Shown here: piece after piece, positions 1 to 9,667 of the stretch | Layout of the letters: each line of letters begins with the position of its first letter | Position numbering within the stretch: the first letter of the stretch is position 1 | Assembly (NCBI GenBank): GCA_029448655.1 | Contig: JACCLO010000008.1 | Span: 124,001 to 188,000 of the forward strand | Direction of reading: 5' to 3' | DNA from: Wolfiporia cocos | Lineage: Eukaryota > Basidiomycota > Agaricomycetes > Polyporales > Phaeolaceae | Length of the DNA stretch: 64,000 bases | Notes under the pieces: model-generated | Databases searched by the model: none | What the model saw: the letters and a program-made list of their open reading frames with translations, nothing else | Told to the model about the DNA's origin: nothing | Position numbers and translations under genes: made by a program

Positions 1-440
1 TGGTATTCGGAAGTCTGTCGTAGTGAATTGCTTTCTAACCTTAGTGATCGTCGGTGTGGGGTTGGGTACCCTTGCGGGACCCTTCGCATACCCACTGATC
101 AAAGGTTCTTGACGATAACCCCTGCCGCCCAGGGATAATGGCTCCGCTGCACTAGACCTCCACACATCGCATTCCCTTTGCAGGGGTGGATGGCGGGTCC
201 TCAAACGCGGCTTACGCAAGTCGATCCCGCTACCCAATGTTCACGGGGGGCGGACTTGATTACTCACTCCCTACGGTCGCTTTGCCAGGTGTAGCATTTC
301 GTGGGGGCTCGTAAAACTACGGACCGACGGCGCTTCTACCGTCGGCTGCCCCGCCATGCTGCCTTGGCGACCTGTAGGTGGAGAACCCTCGGCCCCAGCG
401 CAGGTGGCGCCGGAGGGGAGGTAAGACATTCCTAAGATTA
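1..440 (-). other. 5' leader of LTR element G (cut by window edge)
   Basis: Non-coding, GC-rich sequence just inside the 5' LTR of a minus-strand element. It has local hairpins, for example CGACGGCG/CGTCGG near 330-345, and no convincing ORF. It is read as untranslated leader because the self-priming site lies at its right end and complete elements C and D carry similar 0.6-0.7 kb leaders. Coding parts of G lie beyond position 1. Confidence 0.6.
427..439 (-). promoter_or_regulatory. Self-priming primer-binding site, element G
   Basis: The 13 bases CATTCCTAAGATT (plus strand), one base inside the LTR end, are the exact reverse complement of 677-689 in the LTR. On the sense strand the LTR copy lies 32-34 nt downstream of a TATATATT box. 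No tRNA-type TGG site is present. This matches the Tf1/sushi mode, in which the mRNA 5' end primes minus-strand cDNA. Confidence 0.75.
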
Positions 441-998
441 TGACACAGACTTACGTCTGTGCTACCCCTGGGCTCAGGGGGAACCATACTCGACGTCAGT
501 CGAGCCTACAAGACACCGCACCAGCGCTGAACGTAGAGGCGCATGGGATGACTGCACATTCCCTGACGTGCGTCGAGGTAGCGACGGCGACTCACAGACA
601 AGGACGCAGAGATGTGGGCCCCGGGCCAGCAGGCATCACAGCAATAGTAAGAGAGGGGCTATGCCCAATTGTCGAGAATCTTAGGAATGGGGAGTAAGCC
701 CACATTCCGTCGTAATATATACATGAGCGATGTGACTACTAGTACTGCCCTAAAGATGAGGCCTGTGCGCCGTATCTACTGGGTCATGTGCTAAGTGACG
801 CTACATGTAACTACTGTGACCATAGTGTGAGTACCGGAGGCGCGCGCTACCCTACAGCGCTAACCTAACGACCAGGTGACCTGCAATATCTGGGAGACGC
901 CGGAGGTGGCTACAGCGCAGAGGCGCGGCGTACGCCTAGCGCCGCGCGTGCGTCCTATAGCGAGGGAGTACAAACTATTAGTGGAATAATTTGTGACA
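441..998 (-). repeat. 5' LTR of element G
   Basis: 558-bp LTR. On the minus strand it starts TGTCACAAATTATTCC and ends GTAAGTCTGTGTCA. It carries a TATA box (714-721), a stem GGAATG-GGG/CCCCATTCC and the primer segment (677-689). It interrupts the chromodomain codons of the D-family pol that resumes at 999. The right flank is TAACC; the matching duplication would be beyond the left edge. A short ORF inside it (440-697) is not credible as a gene. Confidence 0.8.
677..721 (-). promoter_or_regulatory. TATA box and predicted transcript start, LTR G
   Basis: The minus strand shows TATATATT (721 to 714), then an inverted repeat GGAATG-GGG...CCCCATTCC, then the segment complementary to the primer-binding site. 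TATA-to-primer spacing is 32-34 nt, matching the other families. Confidence 0.6.
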
Positions 999-1842
999 TA
1001 ACCGACGCGGCCGGTGGGAATACCTTATCCATTGGAAAGGCACCGGACCTGTGGAAGATACGTGGGAAATCGAGGAACATTTGGCTAACGCTAAGGAGAT
1101 ACTGGACGAGTACAAGGCAAAATATTCAGCCCTTAGTACCGACCCAAATCAACCCCTTCGCCGATCAACTAGACTCGGCGGAACACGGCAGACAATAGCC
1201 GTCTTTGACCTTGACTTGCCAGATTGGGATTCGGACACATGTGTCTGGCCCGACGACTGGCCCCAATATCGAGACGATGTTGATCCCACACAACCGAAAG
1301 TATACTACAAGCGCGACCCCTTTACAGGGCAATGGGTACATTCCGATGTTGAGTTCAACGAAGATTTAGAAATCGAAGTAGGAGTCAATGGCAAACTACC
1401 GACCAGGGGAACAACAGATGCAATCGGCTACGACCTGTATGCCGCGCAGGATATCCTGATTAATTCATGGAAATCCGCTTCGGTCCCCACAGACATCCGC
1501 ATCAAAGTTCCATATGGAACATACGGTCGGATAGCGCCAAGGTCTGGACTTGCGAAAAAGGGCATAGACGTCCTCGCAGGTGTAATAGACCATGACTACC
1601 GCGGAGAAGTCTTTGTCATGTTGATGAACCTCACTGGAGACCCGTACCAAGTAAAGAAAGGCGACAGAATTGCGCAGCTAATCTGCGAAGTAGCAATCAC
1701 GCCTGAAATACAGGAATCCATGACAAAGGAGAAGTTCGAAAAAGAAATTCGACCTCACCTACATGGAAGTGGGCCCTACAACGAGCAGTTCAACAAGCCA
1801 ACCACGTGCGGTACACAAGGTTCCGGATCGACAGGACGATAA
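999..1842 (+). pseudogene. 3' end of D-family pol: chromodomain remnant plus dUTPase
   Basis: About 280 codons, open from the middle of the chromodomain (NRRGRWEYLIHWKG) through a Trp/Asp-rich linker (CVWPDDWPQYRDD) and a full dUTPase-like domain, closely matching the C terminus of the intact D pol at 51863-56314. dUTPase motifs are visible: IGYDLYAA, YGRIAPRSGLA, GVIDHDYRGE, GDRIAQLI. The last reads CGTQGSGSTGR where GFGSTG is expected, so the motif-V Phe is Ser here and activity is doubtful. Everything 5' is cut off by LTR G at 998. It is followed by a polypurine tract and a D LTR, so it is the tail of an older plus-strand D element. Confidence 0.85.
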
Positions 1843-1919
1843 AAGTGGAAAAATCGTAAAGACTAACCCTTCAATGGGCTCTAGCACAACTTCTACTCTC
1901 AACGGGGTCGTTGAAATCT

Positions 1920-1931
1920 AAGGGGGGGTAA
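1920..1931 (+). promoter_or_regulatory. Polypurine tract, older D copy
   Basis: AAGGGGGGGTAA directly before the 3' LTR (TGTCACAAG at 1932). This is the expected primer site for plus-strand DNA synthesis. Confidence 0.75.
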
Positions 1932-2311
1932 TGTCACAAGAATTCTCCTAGTTTCCCTATATTTCTTACTATTTTTCCGGCAATTCTACGAATTATTTAC
2001 GACTTTCTAGACCAATAACTAGCTTATCCGGTTCATACGTTAATGGTTACATACGTGCCGAATGATGGCCGCGTTATCTCCCGTAACGACGGTCTTATCT
2101 TATCACCAGTAGTTACCATCAGTCGCATGTCTAGTTCTAGCCAATCGGACATTCCGTCCGGAAGCAGTCAGCGTATAAACGTCAGCGGACCGGGCTTTGG
2201 TCACGCCCCGTCTTTGTAATGACAAGAGCGCAAAACGCCATTTGCGCGGCCTACGCCGCCTTTCTATATCCCGGCTTTGATCGGTATATGTATTTATCGC
2301 GTATTACTCAG
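1932..2311 (+). repeat. 3' LTR of older D copy, left part
   Basis: First 380 bp of a D LTR, broken by the family-A tandem. Its last five bases CTCAG (2307-2311) are repeated at 23914-23918. Together with 23919-24157 it makes 619 bp, exactly the length of both LTRs of the intact D element. Confidence 0.9.
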
Positions 2312-3010
2312 TGACACAAACAAGGTTGTGGGACTCACACTATAGCTTGATAACGACTTGAAGGAGTTGTTGAAACTGGTGAGGAAACGCTTGTAGGCGC
2401 AGTAGAGATGTTATGTGACTATGCGATAGCAGAGAACAAATCTAAGGCTTATCCGCAGTGATAGCCCTACTTATATACATGCATTGTTTGGTTACCAGTA
2501 AGGGAGCCAAACATGAAGACGGTCTGTGCGCAGACATAACTAATACAGCTAAGTCGTAAACTACAATAGACCATGCGCGCCGGTAATGGCCGCACCAGTA
2601 AGATCGTTTGTTTGGACCGTAGGTCCATGTTGTGGAAGTGGCTGTAGCTACGTTAGTAAGCCATGCATGTGATTCTTATATACCGGTATCGGGATATGAG
2701 TAATCGTAGAGGCATTGGCATGTGATAACGAGCGGGCCGCTTATCCAATTGTACTGACATAGCCCGGTATTCGGGATATGAGTAAGGCGCGTGACACCGG
2801 AGGTTAGTCCGCTGAGTCATTGACGCGTACAAACGTGTTATGTACGTGTTGTTATGACAAGTGGACGTATACCGCGTTGTGTACGTGTTGTTTGGTCGCG
2901 TGTACGTGTAGACGGGCGCTTAGCAGCGTAAACGTCTACAAGGTCGTAGAAATACCAGATAAATAGGTAAAAATACGGGAAAAATAGTGGCATGTCCCAA
3001 AACTGTGACA
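2312..3010 (-). repeat. 3' LTR of family-A unit 1
   Basis: 699 bp. The sense strand begins TGTCACAGTTTTGGGACATG and ends CCTTGTTTGTGTCA. By eye it is nearly identical to the other two A LTRs, with one C/T difference seen near 2578, implying a recent array. It contains a TATATAAG box, followed 34 nt later by AGATTTGTTC, the self-priming segment. Confidence 0.9.
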
Positions 3011-3025
3011 TTACCCCCTCTTCAG
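3011..3025 (-). promoter_or_regulatory. Polypurine tract, family-A unit 1
   Basis: The sense strand reads GAAGAGGGGGTAA immediately 5' of the 3' LTR. The same tract is present at 12906-12920 in unit 2. Confidence 0.75.
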
Positions 3026-3049
3026 GTTTCATTGTCCCTAATGAGACGA

Positions 3050-6000
3050 TTACTTTCCTGTGGAGCCGAATCCACCAGTACCGCGCTCGGATTTAATCTT
3101 TTCAAAGTAAGATTTTCCGTGTAGAGTAATGTGCGGGTCCTTAGCAACTTCGCAGATGAGCTGAGCAATCTTATCACCGGCCCGAATATCAATAGATATA
3201 TCGGAGTGGTTCCGGAGAATAATGATTACTTCGCCTTGGTAATCGTGGTCGATAACGCCACCCATTACGTCTATGCCTTTGCGGGCAAGACTAGAGCGGG
3301 GGGCGATACGTCCGTAAGTGCCGAAAGGTACCTGGATTTTCAGTTTGGTATTGTATTCTGTCTGCCCGTGAGCTGGCAGAACGTCGCCTGTTGCAGTGTA
3401 CAGGTCAAACCCAACCGAGTCCTTGGTTCCCTTTTCCGGCATTCGGCCGCCTTCACCGACTACGATTTTCAAATCCGCATTTTGGTTAGTGTCCGCTGAC
3501 ATCCATCCCCCGTCGGGGTGTCTAACCATGCGCTGCTTAGGATCCTTCGCAAATTTTTCGCGATACTGCGGCCAGTCATCTGGCCACGTGCATTCGTCGG
3601 CTTCCCAGTCGTCGCTGTCAGGGTCGAAGACATGAACTGCTTCTTTCCTTCTAGCTGATCGCCTGAGGGGGACATCCTGCATTGGAATGGCATGTGAGGC
3701 CTTGTATTCCTGCAGAATGTCGTATGCCGTGTCGAGATCGGCTTCGCGTACCCAGGAGTCGTCATTGATACCGAACCCTTTCCATCGGATTCTGTATTCA
3801 ACTCTTCCTGCACAGAGACGATGATCTAAGATCTTCTCGACTTCCCATAACTCCTCGCCGTCGACCATTTCTGGTTGAGGCTCTGGTTTTTTCTGATGCA
3901 CCGGGTCCTTGTACATGACCAACTTGGAAGCGTGGAATACTGGGTGGTAAGCCCTGTATTGCTCGTCCATGTGTACCCTAAAGGTGACCGGAGATAATTG
4001 TTCAATTATCTTAAATGGTCCCAGATAGCGTGGGCTAAGACTTCTTTCGGAGTCTTGCCAGCTACGGGCGTCAACGAGAACTTTGTCGCCGACTTTAAAC
4101 GGTACCGAGCGCTTGTGTTGATCGTAGTACCAAGACCAGCGTTCAGCAGCCAATTTCATTGCTGCCTTAGCTTGTTCTTGTGCTGACCATCTTTCGTAAG
4201 CAATGACATTTAGGTCCGTGTATGGTGTTGGACGTAAATTCGTAGGTCCTGCATTAGGGTGCCTTCCTAGTTCGACAAAGAATGGGCTATTCTTTGTTGT
4301 CTCACTAGCCGCATTGTTGTACGCGAATTCAGCCGTTGGGAGAAACCATGACCAGTTATCCTTTTGAATAACATCGATGTAACATCTAAGATATTGTTCC
4401 AGGATCTGGTTAACTCTCTCCGTCTGGCCATCCGCTTGCGGGTGATAGGCGGTTGTCATTGACCGTTGGATTCCCAATTGCTCACACCATCCCTTGAATA
4501 AGGCGGCTGCGAATTGCGGGCCTCTATCCGAAATGATTTGTTTCGGAAGTCCGTGGTTCGGATAAATCCGAAGGTACAGGAGGTTCGCTAATTCTTTTGC
4601 CGTTATCTTGTCTGACGTGGGAATGAAGTGTGCTCGTTTGGTAAGCCGGTCCACTATTACCATAATAGCATTGAATTGTTTCAATTCGCCGCTGGGTGGT
4701 AGGTGGACGATAAGGTCAATTGTGACGGTGTCCCAAGGTGCTTCCGGAACTGGGAGCGGTTGCAGGGGTCCGTACGGGGTCTGGTTGTGGTTCTTCATGC
4801 GTTGACATGTGTCACAACCTTCCACGTATTGCTTTACCATCGTGGTCATTCCAGGCCACCAGTAATTACGTGATAGAAGTTCATAGGTCTTCCATCGTCC
4901 GAAGTGTCCGGCCGTCACATGGTCATGATGTAACTCCAGAATCTTCGTGCGCAATTCCTTAGGCTCTTTTGGAACGTACACTTTTCCTCGTCTGAGGAGT
5001 AATCCGGCCTCCATGTTCCATTCCTGGAGATCTTTACCGAATTCCTTGGGACCACTTTTCAGTAGTTCCTGGTAATCCTTGGTAATCTGATCGTCCATGA
5101 GGGCTTGTCGGATTTGTCTGAGAAGGTCCTCGTCGCCTGATTGTATCTCTTGCTGTGACGCTTCTAGCGCCCTAACCGTAAAGTATTCCGGTTTCAGCAA
5201 AATTTGATCGCGATTGTCGAGTTCCACCCCCTCTTCATGGTCTGGCCTCCGTGACAGAGGGTCAGCCGTGAGCATTGTTTTACCGGGTTTGTGACACATG
5301 GTGAAGTTGAACCTTGTCAGGTAAAGACTCCAACGTGCCTGTCTCCGGGTTAGCCGTTGTGCCGATTTGAAATATGTCAGATTGAGATGATCCGACCATA
5401 CTTCAAATTTGTGTGGGTGTCCTTCGAGGTAATGTCTCCATTCCTCTAGAGCGCGGATGATTGCGAGCAACTCCTTATCGTAAATCTCATAGTTCCTTTC
5501 GGGTGCTGATAGAGATTTCGAGTAAAAGGCTACCGGGTGCCAGAGCTTATCCTCCGAAGAGTATTGCGATAGCACTGCACCAGTTGCGTAATCGGAAGAA
5601 TCCGCTTCCACGCGGAACGGGGACTCCTGATCTGGGATCCGGAGTATTGGAGCCGATGTGAAAGCTTCCTTGAGAGTTTGGAAGGCTTCCGCTTGTTCGG
5701 GTCCCCAATTCCACTGCGTGTTTTTCTTGGACAGTTCGGTTAACGGCTTAACCACTTTGGAGAAGTCTTTAATGAACCGACGGTAGTAGTTGGCGAAGCC
5801 AACAAAGGCCTGGACGTCCTTCACCTTGGCAGGTGTAGGCCAGTCCATTACGCCGGCTACCTTCTTAGGGTCCATTTCGACTTTTCCTTTGGAAATGATC
5901 ATTCCCAGGTATTCAATACTGCTTTGTTCGAAAAAGCACTTTTCAGGCTTCGCGAACAAGTTGTTGTCTTGCAAGATTTGTAATACTTGCTTGACAATAC

Positions 6001-7540
6001 GACGGTGTTCCAACAGGTCGTTTCCGGACACAAGGATGTCGTCTAGGTAGACAATGACCTTTCCTTCTCTGATAAGGTCACCTAGAATATCGTTCATCAT
6101 GTGTTGGAACGTGCTGGGTGCATTACAAAAACCGAAGTACATGACTACAGCTTCGTAAAGGCCGTTAGGCGTAATGAATGCGGTCTTCCATTCATCTCCC
6201 TCCTTGATTCTTACGTTGTTGTAACCCCAACGCAAGTCGAGCTTCGTGAATATCGAAGCCTGGCTAAGCTTATCGATAAGCTCGTCTATGCGTGGGAGAG
6301 GGTACCTGTTTTTAATGGTCAAGTCGTTTACTTTCCGGTAATCGACTACCATTCGGGCTCCGCTGTCTTTTTTAGGGACGAAGAAGACCGGGCTCGCGAT
6401 CGGAGATTTCGAGTGTCGGATGTAGCCCTTTCGTAACTCTTCCTGAATCCACTGATCTAGCGAGTTCGCTTCCTGAGGAGACATCTTGTATGCCTTACTC
6501 GGGGGCGGTAGTACCGCGTCATCGGGGAAGTCGATGGCGTGGTCGTATGGTTTCCGTTCGGGCATTCTTTCGGATGCGCGTTGAGAAAATACCGTGGGAC
6601 CAAACTCCTGGTATTCCTCCGGAACCAAAGATTTCCATTTCTGGAGATCCGCATCTGTCAGGAATTCATCATCCGACTTCTCCGTTATCGACTGAATGGC
6701 ATCGATAAGGAGTTCCGTTCCTTCGTCAAGGGTGTTCACCCAAGCGACAAAGGGATTCTCAGGTTCCTCTAAGCCGAGAAAATCTATTGGAAAGTCGTTG
6801 ATGATTTGATAGATGTTGCGGGGTTCGATTTCATCTTCTTCCTCAGAAATCGAAACCCGTTTGCCATGTTTGCATTTTTCTGTACACCGATATGTGAAGG
6901 TTCCTTCCGGCCAGTTGAAGTCCGGGTTATGTTTCAGGAACCAATCATATCCGAGGATCACATCCGCATTCTGTACGTCCATTACGTACAAGAATTCGGT
7001 GGACTTGTGTTCCTCGTGCACCATATAAGCTTTTACTGCCATATTGATATTACCGGCGGTATTAGAGGTACCGTCGGCATTACGAATCTCGAGAGGTGAA
7101 GGTAGTTTCTGAGTGACTAATTTCTCCTCATGGACGAGTTTCTTATCGATGACGCTTATTGATGCACCGGTGTCGATTAATGCCATGGCGTTTACTTTCT
7201 TTCCGTACACCCACAGTTCTACTTCGATGGAGAATGATTTATTATCGTCTCTAGCATCATTTCCATGTACAACGTTATACAAAGTAAAGAACTTCAATGC
7301 GGTGGGGTCGGGATAAAAGTATTTTACAGGAGGGGCACGTGTAGCTAGTGTCCTTGTCCTCCGGGCAAAGTCCATTGCCGAATTTCCGAATATACCGAGG
7401 TGGGATACCGGGTGACGTACGACCGCCTTATCTTCCCACAAGATAAGGGGTCCTTGTGAAGCCCCGTCGTAGGGGTGCTCTTCTTCAGGGAGCTGTACAC
7501 TCCCAGCCGCTGCGGGGCTGGTGTGTTCTTCACAAGACAT
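3050..7540 (-). CDS. pol: Pol polyprotein, chromovirus with chromodomain and dUTPase (A, unit 1)
   Basis: Intact frame, 1496 aa from the ATG at 7540, which overlaps the gag stop (7530-7532) and lies in the +1 frame; the frame is also open upstream to 8086 but only as a shadow of gag. Domains: aspartic protease (LIDTGASISVI, Asp about 123), reverse transcriptase (VYLDDIL about 497-503), RNase H (EADSSD, SDHLNLTYF, 640-760), integrase zinc finger (H874/H879, C909/C912), DDE core (D942, D1005, E1041), GPY-type tail (RYLGPFKI), chromodomain (about 1231-1282) and dUTPase (about 1362-1496). dUTPase motifs: VGFDLYTA, GRIAPRSSLA, GVIDHDYQGE, GDKIAQLI, RGTGGFGSTG. Expected role: polyprotein processing, cDNA synthesis, integration with chromatin tethering, and dUTP removal. 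Expression by stop-start reinitiation or +1 frameshift is unresolved; unit 2 has ACG instead of this ATG. Confidence 0.93.
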   Translation of the reverse strand: MSCEEHTSPAAAGSVQLPEEEHPYDGASQGPLILWEDKAVVRHPVSHLGIFGNSAMDFARRTRTLATRAPPVKYFYPDPTALKFFTLYNVVHGNDARDDNKSFSIEVELWVYGKKVNAMALIDTGASISVIDKKLVHEEKLVTQKLPSPLEIRNADGTSNTAGNINMAVKAYMVHEEHKSTEFLYVMDVQNADVILGYDWFLKHNPDFNWPEGTFTYRCTEKCKHGKRVSISEEEDEIEPRNIYQIINDFPIDFLGLEEPENPFVAWVNTLDEGTELLIDAIQSITEKSDDEFLTDADLQKWKSLVPEEYQEFGPTVFSQRASERMPERKPYDHAIDFPDDAVLPPPSKAYKMSPQEANSLDQWIQEELRKGYIRHSKSPIASPVFFVPKKDSGARMVVDYRKVNDLTIKNRYPLPRIDELIDKLSQASIFTKLDLRWGYNNVRIKEGDEWKTAFITPNGLYEAVVMYFGFCNAPSTFQHMMNDILGDLIREGKVIVYLDDILVSGNDLLEHRRIVKQVLQILQDNNLFAKPEKCFFEQSSIEYLGMIISKGKVEMDPKKVAGVMDWPTPAKVKDVQAFVGFANYYRRFIKDFSKVVKPLTELSKKNTQWNWGPEQAEAFQTLKEAFTSAPILRIPDQESPFRVEADSSDYATGAVLSQYSSEDKLWHPVAFYSKSLSAPERNYEIYDKELLAIIRALEEWRHYLEGHPHKFEVWSDHLNLTYFKSAQRLTRRQARWSLYLTRFNFTMCHKPGKTMLTADPLSRRPDHEEGVELDNRDQILLKPEYFTVRALEASQQEIQSGDEDLLRQIRQALMDDQITKDYQELLKSGPKEFGKDLQEWNMEAGLLLRRGKVYVPKEPKELRTKILELHHDHVTAGHFGRWKTYELLSRNYWWPGMTTMVKQYVEGCDTCQRMKNHNQTPYGPLQPLPVPEAPWDTVTIDLIVHLPPSGELKQFNAIMVIVDRLTKRAHFIPTSDKITAKELANLLYLRIYPNHGLPKQIISDRGPQFAAALFKGWCEQLGIQRSMTTAYHPQADGQTERVNQILEQYLRCYIDVIQKDNWSWFLPTAEFAYNNAASETTKNSPFFVELGRHPNAGPTNLRPTPYTDLNVIAYERWSAQEQAKAAMKLAAERWSWYYDQHKRSVPFKVGDKVLVDARSWQDSERSLSPRYLGPFKIIEQLSPVTFRVHMDEQYRAYHPVFHASKLVMYKDPVHQKKPEPQPEMVDGEELWEVEKILDHRLCAGRVEYRIRWKGFGINDDSWVREADLDTAYDILQEYKASHAIPMQDVPLRRSARRKEAVHVFDPDSDDWEADECTWPDDWPQYREKFAKDPKQRMVRHPDGGWMSADTNQNADLKIVVGEGGRMPEKGTKDSVGFDLYTATGDVLPAHGQTEYNTKLKIQVPFGTYGRIAPRSSLARKGIDVMGGVIDHDYQGEVIIILRNHSDISIDIRAGDKIAQLICEVAKDPHITLHGKSYFEKIKSERGTGGFGSTGK

Positions 7541-9566
7541 CTTCGAGACGTGTAGTAGGGGCGAGGGGAACCGAAAGGGTCCCGACTGTGGCGACGTTGG
7601 TGGCGGGGGCCGAAGGTCCTGCTGAGCTTGAGTCAGCCGTGACTTCTTCCCAGATGTATCGGGCACGATACGTCTTGCCATCCGCGGGGGGCGCCGAGTA
7701 CGGCTTCTTGCCAGAAGCCTGTCCCTTTCCACTACCCGTAGGAGCAGCGGACTTCTTGTCAGAAGCCGCCGCATCCTTCGCCTGTTGCTGTTCGATCCGC
7801 TGAGCGGCGGGTACGAACGTGCCGTTTGCCTTATCCTGCCGTAGTTTTGGGCAGTGGTTGAACCAGTGACCCTTCTGCTTGCAGTATGTGCAGAGGGCGT
7901 CAGGGTTTGGTTCGGCAGCGGGCTTCTTGGCAGGCGCCTTTCCCTTGTTCTTTTTCTCCGACTTCTTTGCAGAAGTGGAGGACGTCTCCTTCTTTTCGGC
8001 AGGTGCCGAGTCCTTCTTGCCGGCCTTCTCGAAGATAGAACCCTTGATTTTGTCTGGATAGGATGTTTGGTACATCTCCAGGGCAAAGTCGATAAGGGGC
8101 TCGATGTCGGTGGGGGCCTTGAAGAACGGGGTCTTGCCGAGGACGTTTAAGGTGTCCTTAACCTTTTCGGGGAGTGTTTCGGTAAACTCCCACACCAGGG
8201 TCTCGTTGGCGGTTTCCGATAGGCGGCCGAGGGTACGGAAACGCTCGCAGTAATTGAAATAGTTCGATTCGGCGAGTTCCTTGCCCTTGGTACCGTAGTA
8301 GCCTCGGATCTCCTTTTTCGCGATTTCCTTGTCCGTCATTTTACCGTATTGGACCATCACCGACTTGGTGAAGTCCTCCCATGTGCCGAGGGGCTCGCCG
8401 TTTCCTGCCTTTTTGATAAGAGGCGAGAAAAATTTGTAGGCGTCCCCCGTTACTCGGAACAGGGCGGTGGTAATGCGGTCGTGGTCGTCGTAAACTCGGA
8501 GGGTGCCGAAGTAGAGACCCATCTTCTCCACCCATTCCTGTGCGGTCACCTTTCCAGATGACCCAGAGAATTCTGGGGGAGGGGGGATTTTCAGGTTTTG
8601 AGGCAGACCTGGAATCTGCGGGGCGACGGCTGCTGCAGCGGCGGCTGCAGCTTGGGCGGTAGTGGCGGCCTCGGCTGCTCTGGTTTGAGCATTACCGGGG
8701 GCCGGTGTGGGTTCTTCCGGGGGCGTGCGGACGCCGGGAGGGTTGGGAACGGAGGGATTCTTGCGAATCCTCCGAAGTTCCTCGTCAACCTTCTCCATGC
8801 GCTCGGCAAACGCATCCTCGAGGTCGTCGAGCCGGGACCGGTAGTCCTTTTGGAGCTCCTTTTCCAGCGTGGTGAATTTGGCGGTGTACTCCTGTCGGAG
8901 TTCCTTGCCGAGGTCCACCAGAGTGGACAACACCTCGTTCCGGACCGAATTGACCGCTTCGTGTAGCTCGTCTTGGGCCTTCTGTTCAATTGCCCTGGAT
9001 TGCCCAGCCAGGGAGTCGATTCTGCCATGGATGCGCTCTAGGCGGGCGTGCACCATTCGACCGAGGACGTCGGTGGTGTCATGGCTTATTGCCGCTCCTC
9101 ATTGGACGGCAGCATCGAGAATTGCCCCATGTAGGGACCCATCCACCTTGTGTTGTTCCTCATCCGGGAGGTACGACTTTAGGTTATTTTCGACCGCCAC
9201 GTTGGTCATCCGCATTGGCCCCGAAAACTCTCTTTCCAGAGTAGTTACGGGTCCGATTGGACGCGTGTGTCGAGCCGGGGGGTACCCGGCGATGGGGGTT
9301 CCTGGGCGTGTGCCCATGGGGTTAGTCGGAGAGTCCCTTTGCGGGGGGGCGAACTCCAGTACTTCTTCTTCCTCACCTTCTTCCTCTTCCTCGCTGAGGT
9401 GTTCCAGCGTCACCAGTTGCTGAGTTCCCGAGGGACCAGCTACCGGGGTCACCGGGCCTTCTGAACGGAGGCGCATCTTGCGGGGAGCGAGGGGGGTGCT
9501 AACGGAGGAGGTGGAAGACATTTTTGTGAATCTGTTTGTGACGAATGTTAGTTTCCGGTTACTCAT
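7530..9566 (-). CDS. gag: Gag (A, unit 1), interrupted by one in-frame UGA
   Basis: Structural capsid/nucleocapsid protein. The frame opens at 9566 (MSNRKLTF; an alternative ATG, MSSTSSVS, is near 9521), runs through an acidic Glu tract and reaches an in-frame TGA at 9099-9101. It then continues open from the ATG at 9056 to the stop at 7530. The downstream 508 aa hold a coiled coil (about 9050-8780), an Ala-rich linker, a capsid-like region (GTWEDFTKSVMVQYGK, SYPDKIKGSIFE), a Lys-rich stretch and a classic CCHC knuckle CTYCKQKGHWFNHC near 7900. The same TGA is in unit 2. It could be an inherited nonsense mutation, readthrough, or a sign that the two parts are separate proteins; element C has no stop at the equivalent place. 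Confidence 0.82.
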
Positions 9567-9667
9567 TGTCTTAGATTCTTAAGAAGGGATTGGTTTTGAA
9601 AGCTGCGACTTTCGTTATAGATCACACTCGCACTCTATTTCAGAGTTAAAAGATGATAGTATTTCTA

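Noticed and set aside
440..697. 85-aa ORF at the left end
   Set aside because: It lies wholly inside LTR G, antisense to the element, with no family features.
3131..8150. Many plus-strand ORFs of 60-120 aa opposite the A pol and gag
   Set aside because: Shadows of a strongly coding minus-strand frame; identical shadows recur opposite unit 2.
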